NCBI RefSeq assembly: GCF_002858675.1
Contig: NZ_PJZF01000001.1
Span: 558,001-622,000, forward strand
DNA length: 64,000 nucleotides
Direction: 5' to 3'
Source: Chimaeribacter californicus
GTDB taxonomy: Bacteria; Pseudomonadota; Gammaproteobacteria; Enterobacterales; Enterobacteriaceae
The first letter of the stretch is position 1, and the number at the start of each line of letters is the position of its first letter. Shown piece by piece: positions 16,952 to 25,962 of this stretch. Both the position numbers and the translations under genes were made by a program. The notes under the pieces are model-generated. The model saw only the letters and a program-made list of their open reading frames with translations. It was not told the origin of the DNA and searched no databases.

Positions 16952-18403
16952 TTATTTGGCGGAGTCCGCCGGGGTTTTGCGCCGCTCCCCGGCTGCCTCC
17001 TCCAGGGTTTTCTGCCTTATGCTGTCCCCGGCGGTATTGCCGAGCGTAAAGGTGTCCGCCACGGCCAACAGCGCCAGCAGCCCCATCATGATGAAGGCGA
17101 ACTGGAAGGCGGCCAGCGGCGGCGCGGCCTCACCGCCCGGCGTCAGCCACTCCCCGGCGCGCAGGGCCAGCGCACCGAGCGCGATGCCCAGCCCGCCGCC
17201 CAGCTGTTGCGACATATTAAACAGCGTGTTGGCCCCGCCCATGCGCGGCTGCGGCACCTCGGAAAAGGCCAGGGTGTTGAGCGCGGTAAACTGCATCGAT
17301 CGCGTCAGGCCGCTGACGAACAGCAGCGCGGCAATCAGCGCGACCGGCGTATGCGGGGTGATCAGCGCGCAGGCGAAAATGGTCAGCGCGTTCAGCACGC
17401 CGTTCACCCACAGCGTAGTGCGGAACGGAAACCGGTAAAGAATCGCCGAGGTGAAGGGTTTCATCACCAGGTTGCCGGCAAACACTGCCAGCACCAGCAG
17501 CCCGGCATGGAAGGCGCTCATGCCGAAACCAAGCTGGAACAGCAAAGGCAGCAAAAACGGCACCGCGCCGATGGCGATGCGAAACAGGCTGCCGCCAAAA
17601 ATCGTGACAGCGTAACTTTTCAGCCGCAGTGCCCAGAGCTCCAGCAACGGGTAAGGGGTGCGCCGCGCATGCCAGATCGCCAGCGCGCTCAGCAGCAAGC
17701 TGGTCACGATGCAGAGCGGCGGCAGCCAGGGGCGTTCCGCCACGCCGTTAAACAGATCGAGGCCGAACATCAGGCCAAAGCAGGCCAGCCCGGTGAGCAT
17801 AAAGCCGGTGATATCAAACGGCACTGTCTTGTCGCCCGGCTGGGCGGGGATCAGCCGCAGACTGAACCAGACAGCGATAAGCCCTAATGGCAAATTCAGC
17901 AGGAAAATCCAGTGCCAGGAGGCATAGGTCGTCACAAACCCGCCCACCGCCGGGCCGAGGATCGGGGCCACCAGCCCCGGCCAGGTAATGGTGGCGATCG
18001 CCTTAATCAGCCCCGATTTCGGCGTGTTATGCAGCACCACCAACCGGCCGACCGGCACCATCAGCGCCCCGGCAACGCCCTGCAACATCCGGGCGGCGGT
18101 GAAGGTCATCAGGTTGACGCTCAGGGCGCAGAACAGGGAGGAGAGGGTAAACAGCAGCAGCGCGGCGGTGAACACGCGGCGTGCGCCGAAGCGGTTGGCG
18201 ATCCAGCCGCTGGCCGGGATAAACACCGTCAACGTCAGGATGTAAGCGGAAACGCCGATATTCAGGTCAACCGCCTTAACGCCAAAGGCGCGTGCCATCT
18301 CCGGTAAGGCGGTGACAATTACCGTGGCGTCGAGGTTTTCCATAAAAAAGGCCCCGGCCACCAGCAGCGGCAAGGCTGACCCCTCCATGGTGCCACGCCT
18401 CAT
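16952..18403 (-). CDS. MFS exporter of the DHA2 type
   Basis: This 483-residue inner-membrane protein has about 14 hydrophobic segments, with NLDATVIVTALPEMARAF in the first segment, motif A-like ASGWIANRFGARRVF, and GLVAPILGPAVGG as motif C. This is the usual drug exporter pattern. The open frame extends another 107 codons upstream. ATG at 18403 is chosen because it follows AGGAGG at seven bases, and the protein there begins directly with the first membrane segment. The C-terminus is a short hydrophilic tail. The substrate is unknown. No local regulator is adjacent; the guaD cluster lies upstream in the opposite direction. Confidence 0.88.
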   Translation of the reverse strand: MRRGTMEGSALPLLVAGAFFMENLDATVIVTALPEMARAFGVKAVDLNIGVSAYILTLTVFIPASGWIANRFGARRVFTAALLLFTLSSLFCALSVNLMTFTAARMLQGVAGALMVPVGRLVVLHNTPKSGLIKAIATITWPGLVAPILGPAVGGFVTTYASWHWIFLLNLPLGLIAVWFSLRLIPAQPGDKTVPFDITGFMLTGLACFGLMFGLDLFNGVAERPWLPPLCIVTSLLLSALAIWHARRTPYPLLELWALRLKSYAVTIFGGSLFRIAIGAVPFLLPLLFQLGFGMSAFHAGLLVLAVFAGNLVMKPFTSAILYRFPFRTTLWVNGVLNALTIFACALITPHTPVALIAALLFVSGLTRSMQFTALNTLAFSEVPQPRMGGANTLFNMSQQLGGGLGIALGALALRAGEWLTPGGEAAPPLAAFQFAFIMMGLLALLAVADTFTLGNTAGDSIRQKTLEEAAGERRKTPADSAK

Positions 18404-18533
18404 TGCGGCCTCCTGAGGTTGTCCATTTTGCTGCAAACAGAGAAACGCCTTTGACCTGAACCGGACATGGCACCGCCTTTTTAGTGAGGGGAAGGGCAGA
18501 AGAATCTTGAGCATAACCGATCCGGCTTGACCG

Positions 18534-18905
18534 TCAACCGGTGTACCGGCGGCCTTGCGCCTTCCCGTCCGCCCTGGACAGAGCTTTATTTTCCCAGAGG
18601 AAACCGGGCCAGCAAGAGATGCCCCTGCACGGCACAGATGCAGCAAAAACAGGCGACTTATCTTGTGCTGAAAAAATCTGCCCTGCGGCTCTTTTTCTGC
18701 CGCTCCTGCACAGAGAGGGTGCAACTCCCGCGCAGGGTGTTAAAGCGCTACCGGACAGCAAACGGTTGCGCTCCGGCGGGCAACCGTTTGCCTTCTGCCG
18801 CCCGGAGAGACTGTCGCAGAAAAACGGCAGGCCGTGCGCTTGCCCGGGGCAGGCGTAAAAATAAAAGCTGGCGATACAAACAGTTAACAGAAAAATTTTC
18901 GCCAT
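18534..18905 (-). CDS. Possible small secreted cysteine-rich protein
   Basis: This is an open frame of 123 codons in an otherwise gene-free 570-bp stretch. The first 25 residues look like a signal peptide (MAKIFLLTVCIASFYFYACP), and a plausible ribosome site AAGGGG lies seven bases upstream of ATG at 18905. The remaining part is basic, has many cysteines and resembles no family I know. The interior also holds an inverted pair of PurR-like boxes, which argues that the DNA may be regulatory rather than coding. I give it low confidence. The rest of 18404-18976 holds the ribosome site of the MFS gene and the guaD promoter region. Confidence 0.25.
   Translation of the reverse strand: MAKIFLLTVCIASFYFYACPGQAHGLPFFCDSLSGRQKANGCPPERNRLLSGSALTPCAGVAPSLCRSGRKRAAGQIFSAQDKSPVFAASVPCRGISCWPGFLWENKALSRADGKAQGRRYTG
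18756..18793. promoter_or_regulatory. Pair of PurR-like boxes in inverted orientation upstream of guaD
   Basis: GCAAACGGTTGC (18758-18769) and its exact reverse complement GCAACCGTTTGC (18780-18791) are separated by 10 bp. Each fits the PurR core GCAAnCGnTTnC, though the outer consensus bases only partly match. They lie about 190 bp upstream of guaD. Alternatively the pair is simply a 12-bp-stem hairpin. Confidence 0.35.
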
Positions 18906-18976
18906 GGCACACCCCTTGCTGAGCGCTGATGAACCATACTGATGATTAAGATGCGTCTTCTGATAAGGGCAGAACC

Positions 18977-20290
18977 ATGAACCAGACTGTGACCCGCGCC
19001 ATTCGCGGTAATTTTTTTGACCTCACCGGCAGCGTCAGCCACCCGGAGGAGATTGCCGGCCGGGTACGGTATGTGGAGGATGGCGCCCTGCTGCTCAACG
19101 GCGGCCATATTGTCTGGCACGGCGACTGGAAGGCCGCACAGGCGCAGTTGCCGGAAAGCACGCCGGTTGAGGATTACCGCGGCAAACTGATCGTGCCCGG
19201 TTTTATTGATACCCATATCCACTACCCGCAAACGGAGATGGTCGGGGCCTATGGCGAGCAACTGCTGACCTGGCTGAAAAATTACACCTTCCCGACGGAG
19301 GCGCAATATGAGTGCGCCGGGCATGCGGCGGAGATGTCGCAGTTCTTTATCCGGCAGTTGCTGGCCAACGGCACCACCACCGCGCTGGTGTTCGGCACCG
19401 TCCACCCGCAGTCTGTCGAGGCGCTGTTTACCGAGGCGGAGGCCCTGAACATGCGGCTGATTGCCGGGAAAGTGATGATGGACTGCAACGCGCCGGAGGC
19501 GTTGCTGGAGGAGGCGGAGACCAGCTACGCGCAGACGCGCGACCTGATCCGCCGTTGGCACAACCGCGGCCGCCTCGGTTACGCGCTGACGCCGCGCTTT
19601 GCGCCGACCTCCTCACCGGCGTTGCTCAATGCGGTGCGCCGCCTGCGGGAGGAGTTCCCGGATACCTGGGTGCATACCCACCTCAGCGAAAACAGCGACG
19701 AAGTGGCGTGGGTCAGGGCGCTCTACCCGGAGCACGCCCACTATCTCGGCGTTTACCATGATTACGGCCTGACCGGCAAAAAGAGCGTCTTCGCCCACTG
19801 CCTGCACCTGTGTGATGACGAGTGGGAATGCATGGCCGCCAGCGATTCCGCCATCGCCTTCTGCCCGACGTCAAACCTGTTCCTCGGCAGCGGGTTGTTC
19901 CGCCTGCAAAAGGCGTGGGAGCAGCAGGTACGGGTCGGCATCGGCAGCGACATCGGGGCCGGGACGACCTTCAGCATCCTTTCCACGCTGGGCGAGGCGT
20001 ACAAAGTGGGGCAATTGCAGCAGTACCGCCTGTCCGCGTTTGAGGCGTTCTACCACGCCACGTTAGGCGGCGCGCGCGCCCTGCACCTCGACGACAAAAT
20101 CGGGAATTTCGACCCCGGCAAAGAGGCGGATTTCGTGGTGCTCGACGGCAATGCCACCGCGCTGCAGCAGCTGCGCGCCGCCAACAGCACCACCCTGGCA
20201 GAGAAGCTCTTTGTGCTGATGACGCTGGGGGACGACCGCAACATCCACGCCACCTGGGTCAATGGCGAGCCGGTATATAGCGCCGGGTAA
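18977..20290 (+). CDS. guaD: GuaD, guanine deaminase
   Basis: This 437-residue amidohydrolase converts guanine to xanthine and ammonia. The zinc-binding His80 and His82 lie in PGFIDTHIHYPQ. A further metal histidine is in WVHTHLSEN, another in FAHCLHL, and the catalytic-region Asp in GIGSDIGAG. The substrate-pocket features PTEAQYE and RFAPTSSPALL are typical of guanine deaminases. ATG at 18977 follows a weak AAGGG. The product xanthine is the substrate of the xanthine dehydrogenase encoded by xdhABC just downstream. A RutR-like regulator lies between them, so these genes form a purine catabolic unit. Confidence 0.93.
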   Translation: MNQTVTRAIRGNFFDLTGSVSHPEEIAGRVRYVEDGALLLNGGHIVWHGDWKAAQAQLPESTPVEDYRGKLIVPGFIDTHIHYPQTEMVGAYGEQLLTWLKNYTFPTEAQYECAGHAAEMSQFFIRQLLANGTTTALVFGTVHPQSVEALFTEAEALNMRLIAGKVMMDCNAPEALLEEAETSYAQTRDLIRRWHNRGRLGYALTPRFAPTSSPALLNAVRRLREEFPDTWVHTHLSENSDEVAWVRALYPEHAHYLGVYHDYGLTGKKSVFAHCLHLCDDEWECMAASDSAIAFCPTSNLFLGSGLFRLQKAWEQQVRVGIGSDIGAGTTFSILSTLGEAYKVGQLQQYRLSAFEAFYHATLGGARALHLDDKIGNFDPGKEADFVVLDGNATALQQLRAANSTTLAEKLFVLMTLGDDRNIHATWVNGEPVYSAG

Positions 20291-20309
20291 ACCGTGCCCG
20301 GTAGTGGGG

Positions 20310-20369
20310 GTGCGCCACGCCGCATTCCCCGCTACACTGCCTCTACGCCGGGCACGCCCCGTGGCGCAC
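20310..20369. promoter_or_regulatory. 10-bp inverted repeat in the promoter region of the TetR gene
   Basis: GTGCGCCACG (20310-20319) and CGTGGCGCAC (20360-20369) are exact reverse complements 40 bp apart. They bracket the likely promoter of the TetR-family gene that starts at 20409, so this may be an autoregulatory site. Confidence 0.35.
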
Positions 20370-20408
20370 GCCCCATAATGAGGCAACCAGCAGGAACCAC
20401 GCACCATC

Positions 20409-21044
20409 ATGAACAGTGAAACCAATGGGCGCGGGCGCATTGCCCGCGAACGGATGCTTGATGTGATCCGCAGTGCGGCGATCAGCGAATTCAGCGAGAA
20501 AGGGTTTTCCGGCGCGACCACGCAAGCGATCGCCCTGCGTGCCGGGATGAAAAAAACCCAGTTACATTACTATATTGCCGGCAAAGAGGAGCTGTATGAG
20601 GAGCTATTGCAGCAGGTATTGACGCTGTGGAACGACATCATGCGGTTTGACCCGGCGCTGACGGGGCCGTCCGCGGTGCTCAGCCAGTATATCCGCAACA
20701 AGCTGCACTTCTCGTTCACCCAGCCGGCGCTGTCACGCATCTTCACCAGTGAGGTGCTGAGCGGCGGCCACTATCTGGAGAAGTACTGGCCGCAGGCAAC
20801 TGAAAACATCCGCCAGAAAGAAACAGTGATAAACCAATGGATTGAGCAGGGTATGCTCCGCCCGCTGGATGCGCGCCTGTTTATCATGCACATCTGGGCG
20901 ATCACCCAGTATTACGCTGACTTTGCGGTACAGGTGAAAAATATGTACCGCGACACGCAGGATTCCCCCGCCACCCAGGAGCACATTATCCGTGAAGTCA
21001 CCGAGCTGGTGCTGCGCGGCTGCCTGCCGTTCTCCCCGCCATAA
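20409..21044 (+). CDS. TetR-family regulator, RutR (YcdC)-like
   Basis: This 211-residue DNA-binding regulator has a TetR helix-turn-helix at about residues 33-52 (TTQAIALRAGMKKTQLHYYIAGKEELY). The C-terminal half resembles the RutR/YcdC ligand-binding domain: AVLSQYIRNKLHFS, IFTSEVLSGGHYL, and IWAITQYYADFAVQV, which is nearly identical to the E. coli RutR segment. RutR senses uracil or thymine. This protein lies between guaD and xdhA, so a purine-related ligand is a reasonable inference. The TGTACA-type boxes between it and xdhA are candidate binding sites. It is not the RutR ortholog itself by context, as no rut genes are nearby. Confidence 0.85.
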   Translation: MNSETNGRGRIARERMLDVIRSAAISEFSEKGFSGATTQAIALRAGMKKTQLHYYIAGKEELYEELLQQVLTLWNDIMRFDPALTGPSAVLSQYIRNKLHFSFTQPALSRIFTSEVLSGGHYLEKYWPQATENIRQKETVINQWIEQGMLRPLDARLFIMHIWAITQYYADFAVQVKNMYRDTQDSPATQEHIIREVTELVLRGCLPFSPP

Positions 21045-21103
21045 ATTAACAAAACGTTAACCTGGCACTGAAATTGCTTAATTAACTGACAATATCTGAC
21101 CGG

Positions 21104-21159
21104 TTGTACAAATCGTCTGTACAGGAATGTCACTTGTTCAGGAATGTCACCTGTACAGA
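21104..21159. promoter_or_regulatory. Array of four TGTACA-type palindromic boxes upstream of xdhA
   Basis: TTGTACAA (21104-21111), CTGTACAG (21117-21124), the imperfect TTGTTCAG (21134-21141) and CTGTACAG (21151-21158) have centres spaced 13, 17 and 17 bp. The outer parts extend to a perfect inverted repeat TCTGTACAGG / CCTGTACAGA (21116-21125 and 21150-21159). CAGGAATGTCAC is also repeated directly (21122-21133, 21139-21150). This looks like an operator region bound by several dimers, most likely of the adjacent TetR regulator. Confidence 0.6.
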
Positions 21160-21220
21160 CAGGTCATCTGATTAAGCCGGTGCCGCGCAGGCGGCACCCT
21201 CAGCGCCACAGGGTAACGTT

Positions 21221-22648
21221 ATGATCCAGTTTCTGCTCAACCAACGTCTGCACCGTGAAAGCGGGCTTGACCCGAACACCACCGTGCTGAACTGGCTGCG
21301 CCGCACCCAGCAGCGCTGCGGCACCAAAGAGGGCTGCGCCTCCGGCGACTGCGGGGCCTGCACCGTGGTGCTGGCTGAACCGGCCGGTGACCGGCTGCGC
21401 TACCGCACGGTAAACGCCTGTATCACGCTGGTCAGCGCCCTTGACGGCAAACAGCTGATCACCGTGGAAGATCTCAAACAGCGTGACCAGCTGCACCCGG
21501 TGCAGCAGGCGATGGTGGAGTGCCACGCTTCGCAATGCGGGTTCTGCACGCCGGGCTTTGTGATGTCGCTGTTTGCGCTGCAAAAGCAGGAGGGGCAGCA
21601 CAACACTGAACAGGCGCTGGCCGGGAACCTCTGCCGCTGCACCGGCTACCGGCCGATTGTGGCAGCCGCTGACCAGCTGGCCGCTCAGGCCCCGGAAGAG
21701 GATCAGTTTGATCAGGCCGAAGCACAAACGCTGGCCCGCCTGAAGGCGCTGGCCCCGGCCGGGCTGCGGCAACTCAGCGATAACGGCCCGCGTTGCCTGA
21801 TGCCGGACTCCCTGGCGGCGCTGGCCGGGGCCTACAGCGCGGAGCCGCATGCGCAACTGGTGGCGGGCGGCACCGATCTGGCGCTGGCGATCACCCAGCG
21901 CAGCCGGCATTTCCCATTATTGATTTCGCTGAATCAGGTGCCGGAACTGCGCACCATTGAACAGCATCCGCACCAGTTATCCATTGGGGCCGCCACGCCG
22001 CTCACAGATTGCCTGCCGGTATTGCGGGAGCAGATCCCGGCGTTCGCCGATCTGCTGACGCGCTTTGCCTCACAGCAAATCCGTAACCAGGGCACGCTCG
22101 GCGGCAGCCTGGGGAACGCCTCGCCGATAGGTGACGCCGCCCCGGCGCTGCTGGCGCTGAATGCCTCGCTGGAACTGCAATGCGGCGCAGAAACGCGCAC
22201 GCTGCCGCTGGATGAGTTCTTCCTGGGTTACCGCCAGACGGCGCTGCAACCGGGTGAATTTATCTCGCGCATCCTGATTCCACGCGTGACAACGTCACTG
22301 AAAATCTACAAGGTGTCGAAGCGCCAGGAGGATGACATCTCGGCAGTCTGTGCTGCCTTCAGCCTCGACATCCGGCACGGGGTGGTGCAGGCCGCCCGGC
22401 TGGCCTATGGCGGCATGGCGGCTGTCCCGGCACGGGCGCGGCATACGGAGCAGGCGCTGGTGGGGCAACCCTGGCAGCTCGCCACGCTGGAACTGGCCTG
22501 CCGGGCGCTGGCCGACGACTTCACCCCCATCAGCGATTTCCGCGCCGGCAGCGCCTACCGTCTTCAGGTGGCGCAAAACCTGCTGCGCCGCGCCTATTTT
22601 GAACTCGCCACCCCGCACCAACCCATCAAGGTGACTGACTATGTCTAA
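21221..22648 (+). CDS. xdhA: XdhA, xanthine dehydrogenase small subunit (2Fe-2S and FAD)
   Basis: This 475-residue subunit passes electrons from the molybdenum centre to NAD. The N-terminal ferredoxin-like domain has Cys39, Cys44, Cys47 and Cys67 for the first [2Fe-2S] cluster. Cys106, Cys109, Cys138 and Cys140 (CGFC and CRC) bind the second. An FAD-binding domain follows from about residue 190, with LVAGGTDLAL and RNQGTLGGSLGNASPIGD. Its coding sequence overlaps xdhB by 8 bp, so the two are co-translated. Together with XdhB it forms the bacterial split version of eukaryotic xanthine oxidoreductase. Confidence 0.94.
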   Translation: MIQFLLNQRLHRESGLDPNTTVLNWLRRTQQRCGTKEGCASGDCGACTVVLAEPAGDRLRYRTVNACITLVSALDGKQLITVEDLKQRDQLHPVQQAMVECHASQCGFCTPGFVMSLFALQKQEGQHNTEQALAGNLCRCTGYRPIVAAADQLAAQAPEEDQFDQAEAQTLARLKALAPAGLRQLSDNGPRCLMPDSLAALAGAYSAEPHAQLVAGGTDLALAITQRSRHFPLLISLNQVPELRTIEQHPHQLSIGAATPLTDCLPVLREQIPAFADLLTRFASQQIRNQGTLGGSLGNASPIGDAAPALLALNASLELQCGAETRTLPLDEFFLGYRQTALQPGEFISRILIPRVTTSLKIYKVSKRQEDDISAVCAAFSLDIRHGVVQAARLAYGGMAAVPARARHTEQALVGQPWQLATLELACRALADDFTPISDFRAGSAYRLQVAQNLLRRAYFELATPHQPIKVTDYV

Positions 22649-25058
22649 AGCGATCCCGGTGATGAGCCAGCAAGAGATGGAAGCCCGGTTCCGTGCCGGG
22701 CTGGCAGGCGGCGTGGGCCGCAGCCGGAAACATGAGAGTGCTGAAAAGCATGTCACCGGCGAGGCGGTCTATATTGATGACCGGTTAGAGTTTCCCAACC
22801 AGCTCCATCTGGTGCCGCGCCTGAGCGAGGTGGCGCACGCAGAGATCGTGCGCATTGACGTTGAGCCGTGTTACGCCTTTCCCGGCGTGGTGCGGGTATT
22901 CACCGCGCAGGATGTGCCGGGCGACAATGACATCGCGCCGCTGACGGTGGGTGACCCGCTCTATGCAGACGGCAAAGTGGAGTACCTCGGGCAGGTGGTG
23001 CTGGTGGTAGCAGCGGATGATCCGCTTACTGCGCGCCGTGCCGCTGAGGCAGCAATTATTGAGTACCGCGAACTGCCGGCAATTTTTGATGTGAAAACGG
23101 CGTTGCAGGCCGGGCACCTGGTTGAGGCGAGCCACCACCACCGGCGCGGGGATTCTGCCGCCGCGCTGGCCGTCGCGCCGCACCGCATTCAGGGCGAGCT
23201 GCATATCGGCGGGCAGGAGCACTTTTACCTGGAGACGCAGATCGCCTCGGTGATGCCGGGTGAAGACGGCAGTATGCTGGTCTACAGCTCTACCCAGAAC
23301 CCGACGGAAGTGCAGAAGCTGGTAGGATCGGTGCTCGGGGTGCCGATGCACAAAGTGGTGATCGACATGCGCCGGATGGGCGGCGGCTTTGGCGGCAAAG
23401 AGACGCAGGCCGCCGCCGCCGCCTGCCACGCGGCCCTGGCGGCCCGGCTCACCGGCCGCCCGGCCAAAATGCGCCTCTCCCGGCAGGACGACATGATGAT
23501 GACCGGCAAGCGCCACCCGTTCTACGTGCGTTATGACGTCGGGTTTGACGATCGCGGCGTGATCCACGGCATCGAGATTGAACTGGCGGCCAACTGCGGC
23601 TACTCCCTGGATCTCTCCGGCTCGATTGTTGACCGGGCGATGTTCCACGCCGACAACGCCTACTACCTCGGCGACGTCACCATCACCGGCCACCGCTGCA
23701 AAACCCACCTCGCCTCCAACACCGCTTATCGCGGCTTTGGCGGCCCGCAGGGCATGATGGCGATTGAAAACATCCTCGACCATATCGCGCGTGAAACCGG
23801 CCAGGACCCGCTGACGGTGCGCCGCGCCAACTATTACGGCGGGCCGGGGCGCGACGTCACCCCCTATTACCAGACCGTGGAGCAGAACCTGCTGCACGAA
23901 ATCACCGACGAACTGGCGCAAAGCGCGGATTACGCCGCCCGCCGGGCAGAGATCGCCGCGTTCAATGCCGCCAGCCCGGTACTGAAACGCGGGCTGGCGC
24001 TGACGCCGGTCAAATTCGGCATCTCCTTTACCGCCAGCTTCCTCAACCAGGGCGGGGCGCTGGTACTGGTCTACACCGACGGCAGCATCCAGCTGAACCA
24101 CGGCGGCACCGAGATGGGCCAGGGGCTGAATACCAAAGTGGCGCAGGTGGTGGCCGAGGTGTTCCAGGTGGACATCGACACCATCCAGATCACCGCCACC
24201 GACACCGGCAAAGTACCGAACACCTCACCGACTGCCGCCTCGTCCGGCACCGATCTCAACGGCAAGGCGGCGCAGAATGCCGCAGAGACCATCAAACAGC
24301 GGCTGGTTGCCATGCTGATGGCGACCCATCAGGCGCAGGCGGGCGAGATTGTTTTCCGCAACGGTGTGGTGCGGGTGAAAGAGCGCTACTACAGCTTTGC
24401 CGAGGTGGCGCGGCAGGCGCACTTTAACCAGGTGTCGCTGTCTGCCACCGGCTATTACCGCACGCCGAAAATCTTCTACGACCGCGACAAAGCCGCCGGC
24501 CACCCGTTCTATTACTACAGCTACGGCGCGGCCTGCGCAGAGGTGATCATCGACACCCTGACCGGCGAGTACCGGCTGTTGCGCACTGACATTCTGCATG
24601 ACGTCGGCGCCTCGCTGAACCCGGCGATCGACATCGGCCAGATCGAAGGCGGGTTTGTGCAGGGCATGGGCTGGCTCACCTGTGAGGAACTGGTCTGGGA
24701 TGCGCGCGGGCGGCTGCTGACCAACAGCGCGGCCAGCTATAAAATCCCGGCGATAGGCGACGTGCCGCCGGATCTGCGCGTTAAATTGCTGGAGAACCGC
24801 AAAAACCCGGAGGAGACCGTGTTCCACTCGAAAGCGGTCGGCGAGCCGCCGTTTATGCTGGGCATCGCCGTGTGGTGCGCGCTGAAGGATGCGGTCGCCG
24901 CGCTGGGCCACTACCGGCACCAGCCGCCGCTTGACGCCCCGGCCACGCCGGAGCGGGTGCTGATGGCCACCATGGCGATGCAGCGGCAGGCCGACCGTGA
25001 CGTTGTCACACAATCGGCAGCGGAAACCGGGCAGGAGCAGGCCTATGCAACACGATGA
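22641..25058 (+). CDS. xdhB: XdhB, xanthine dehydrogenase molybdenum-binding subunit
   Basis: This 805-residue catalytic subunit oxidises hypoxanthine and xanthine to urate. The N-terminal third is the aldehyde oxidase/xanthine dehydrogenase a/b hammerhead domain (VTGEAVYIDD near residue 40). The molybdopterin-binding part carries RMGGGFGGKE, AYRGFGGPQG, the HGGTEMGQGLNTK motif and the active-site glutamate segment SKAVGEPPFMLG near the C-terminus. The start at 22641 overlaps the xdhA stop. The end overlaps xdhC by 14 bp. All signature motifs are intact, so the enzyme should be active. Confidence 0.94.
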   Translation: MSKAIPVMSQQEMEARFRAGLAGGVGRSRKHESAEKHVTGEAVYIDDRLEFPNQLHLVPRLSEVAHAEIVRIDVEPCYAFPGVVRVFTAQDVPGDNDIAPLTVGDPLYADGKVEYLGQVVLVVAADDPLTARRAAEAAIIEYRELPAIFDVKTALQAGHLVEASHHHRRGDSAAALAVAPHRIQGELHIGGQEHFYLETQIASVMPGEDGSMLVYSSTQNPTEVQKLVGSVLGVPMHKVVIDMRRMGGGFGGKETQAAAAACHAALAARLTGRPAKMRLSRQDDMMMTGKRHPFYVRYDVGFDDRGVIHGIEIELAANCGYSLDLSGSIVDRAMFHADNAYYLGDVTITGHRCKTHLASNTAYRGFGGPQGMMAIENILDHIARETGQDPLTVRRANYYGGPGRDVTPYYQTVEQNLLHEITDELAQSADYAARRAEIAAFNAASPVLKRGLALTPVKFGISFTASFLNQGGALVLVYTDGSIQLNHGGTEMGQGLNTKVAQVVAEVFQVDIDTIQITATDTGKVPNTSPTAASSGTDLNGKAAQNAAETIKQRLVAMLMATHQAQAGEIVFRNGVVRVKERYYSFAEVARQAHFNQVSLSATGYYRTPKIFYDRDKAAGHPFYYYSYGAACAEVIIDTLTGEYRLLRTDILHDVGASLNPAIDIGQIEGGFVQGMGWLTCEELVWDARGRLLTNSAASYKIPAIGDVPPDLRVKLLENRKNPEETVFHSKAVGEPPFMLGIAVWCALKDAVAALGHYRHQPPLDAPATPERVLMATMAMQRQADRDVVTQSAAETGQEQAYATR

Positions 25059-25833
25059 GTGGCTGATGACCCTGAATGACCTGCAACAGCGCGGCGAATC
25101 CTGCGTGCTGGTGACGGTGGTGGAGCACCACGGCTCCACCCCGCGTGACAGCGGCAGCAAAATGGTGGTGACGGCCGACCGCTGTTACCACACCATCGGC
25201 GGCGGCAACCTGGAGTTTCAGGCGCTGGCGCAGGCCCGGACGCTGTTGCACAGCGCCGCCCCCACCACCCGGCTGGAGCGCTTCCCGCTGGCGGCGCGTC
25301 TCGGGCAGTGTTGCGGCGGCAGCGCCACGCTGCTGTTTGAACCGCTGGTGCAGCGGCAGCCGCTGATTGCGGTGTTCGGTGCCGGGCATGTTGGCCGGGC
25401 GCTGGTGAACCTGCTGGCGACCCTGCCGTGCCGCATCCACTGGGTAGACAGCCGGGCTGCGGAGTTCCCGGCCACGCTGCCGCCGGGCGTGGTGCAGCAG
25501 GTGGCGGAGGAGCCGGAAGAGGTGGTCGCCGGTTTGCCGCCGGGCAGCTATTTCGTGGTGCTGACCCACGATCATCCGCTCGACCTGGCGCTCAGCGAAC
25601 GGATCCTGCGCCGGGGCGATTTCCGCTACTTTGGGCTGATTGGCTCGGCCACCAAACGTAAACGCTTTGATTACCGCCTCAGCGGCAAAGGGATAAGCGA
25701 GGCCAGTTTGCAACGGATGCGCTGCCCGATCGGGCTGCCGGACGTGACCGGCAAGTTGCCGGCGGAGATCGCGGTGGCGATTGCCGGTGAAATAATCGCC
25801 TGCTATCAGGCTGACCGGAAAAATCTTGCGTAA
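25045..25833 (+). CDS. xdhC: XdhC, molybdenum cofactor sulfuration/insertion chaperone
   Basis: This 262-residue protein binds molybdenum cofactor and delivers its sulfurated form to XdhB; it is not part of the mature enzyme. The N-terminal XdhC/CoxI domain has VEHHGSTPRDSGSKMVV and TIGGGNLEFQAL. The C-terminal Rossmann-like part has AVFGAGHVGRALV and YFGLIGSATKRKRF. ATG at 25045 is chosen over an in-frame start at 24997: it follows CAGGAGCAG, and the protein begins with the conserved N-terminal domain there. It lies last in the xdhABC operon. Confidence 0.92.
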   Translation: MQHDEWLMTLNDLQQRGESCVLVTVVEHHGSTPRDSGSKMVVTADRCYHTIGGGNLEFQALAQARTLLHSAAPTTRLERFPLAARLGQCCGGSATLLFEPLVQRQPLIAVFGAGHVGRALVNLLATLPCRIHWVDSRAAEFPATLPPGVVQQVAEEPEEVVAGLPPGSYFVVLTHDHPLDLALSERILRRGDFRYFGLIGSATKRKRFDYRLSGKGISEASLQRMRCPIGLPDVTGKLPAEIAVAIAGEIIACYQADRKNLA

Positions 25834-25962
25834 CATTTCGCAAAAAAGCATGACAGCATTTTGCTGAAGCGGTCAATGCCACCTATGCTCATGAGGTCAT
25901 TTATCAGCAGCTTAGCCGGCGGCGAGGGCGCAACCGGCTCACAGGGAGGCGTCTTTCCGCTT

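Noticed and set aside
25826-25843. Terminator after xdhC
   Set aside because: TTGCG/CGCAA arms are only 5 bp and no T-run follows on the plus strand, so I do not call it.
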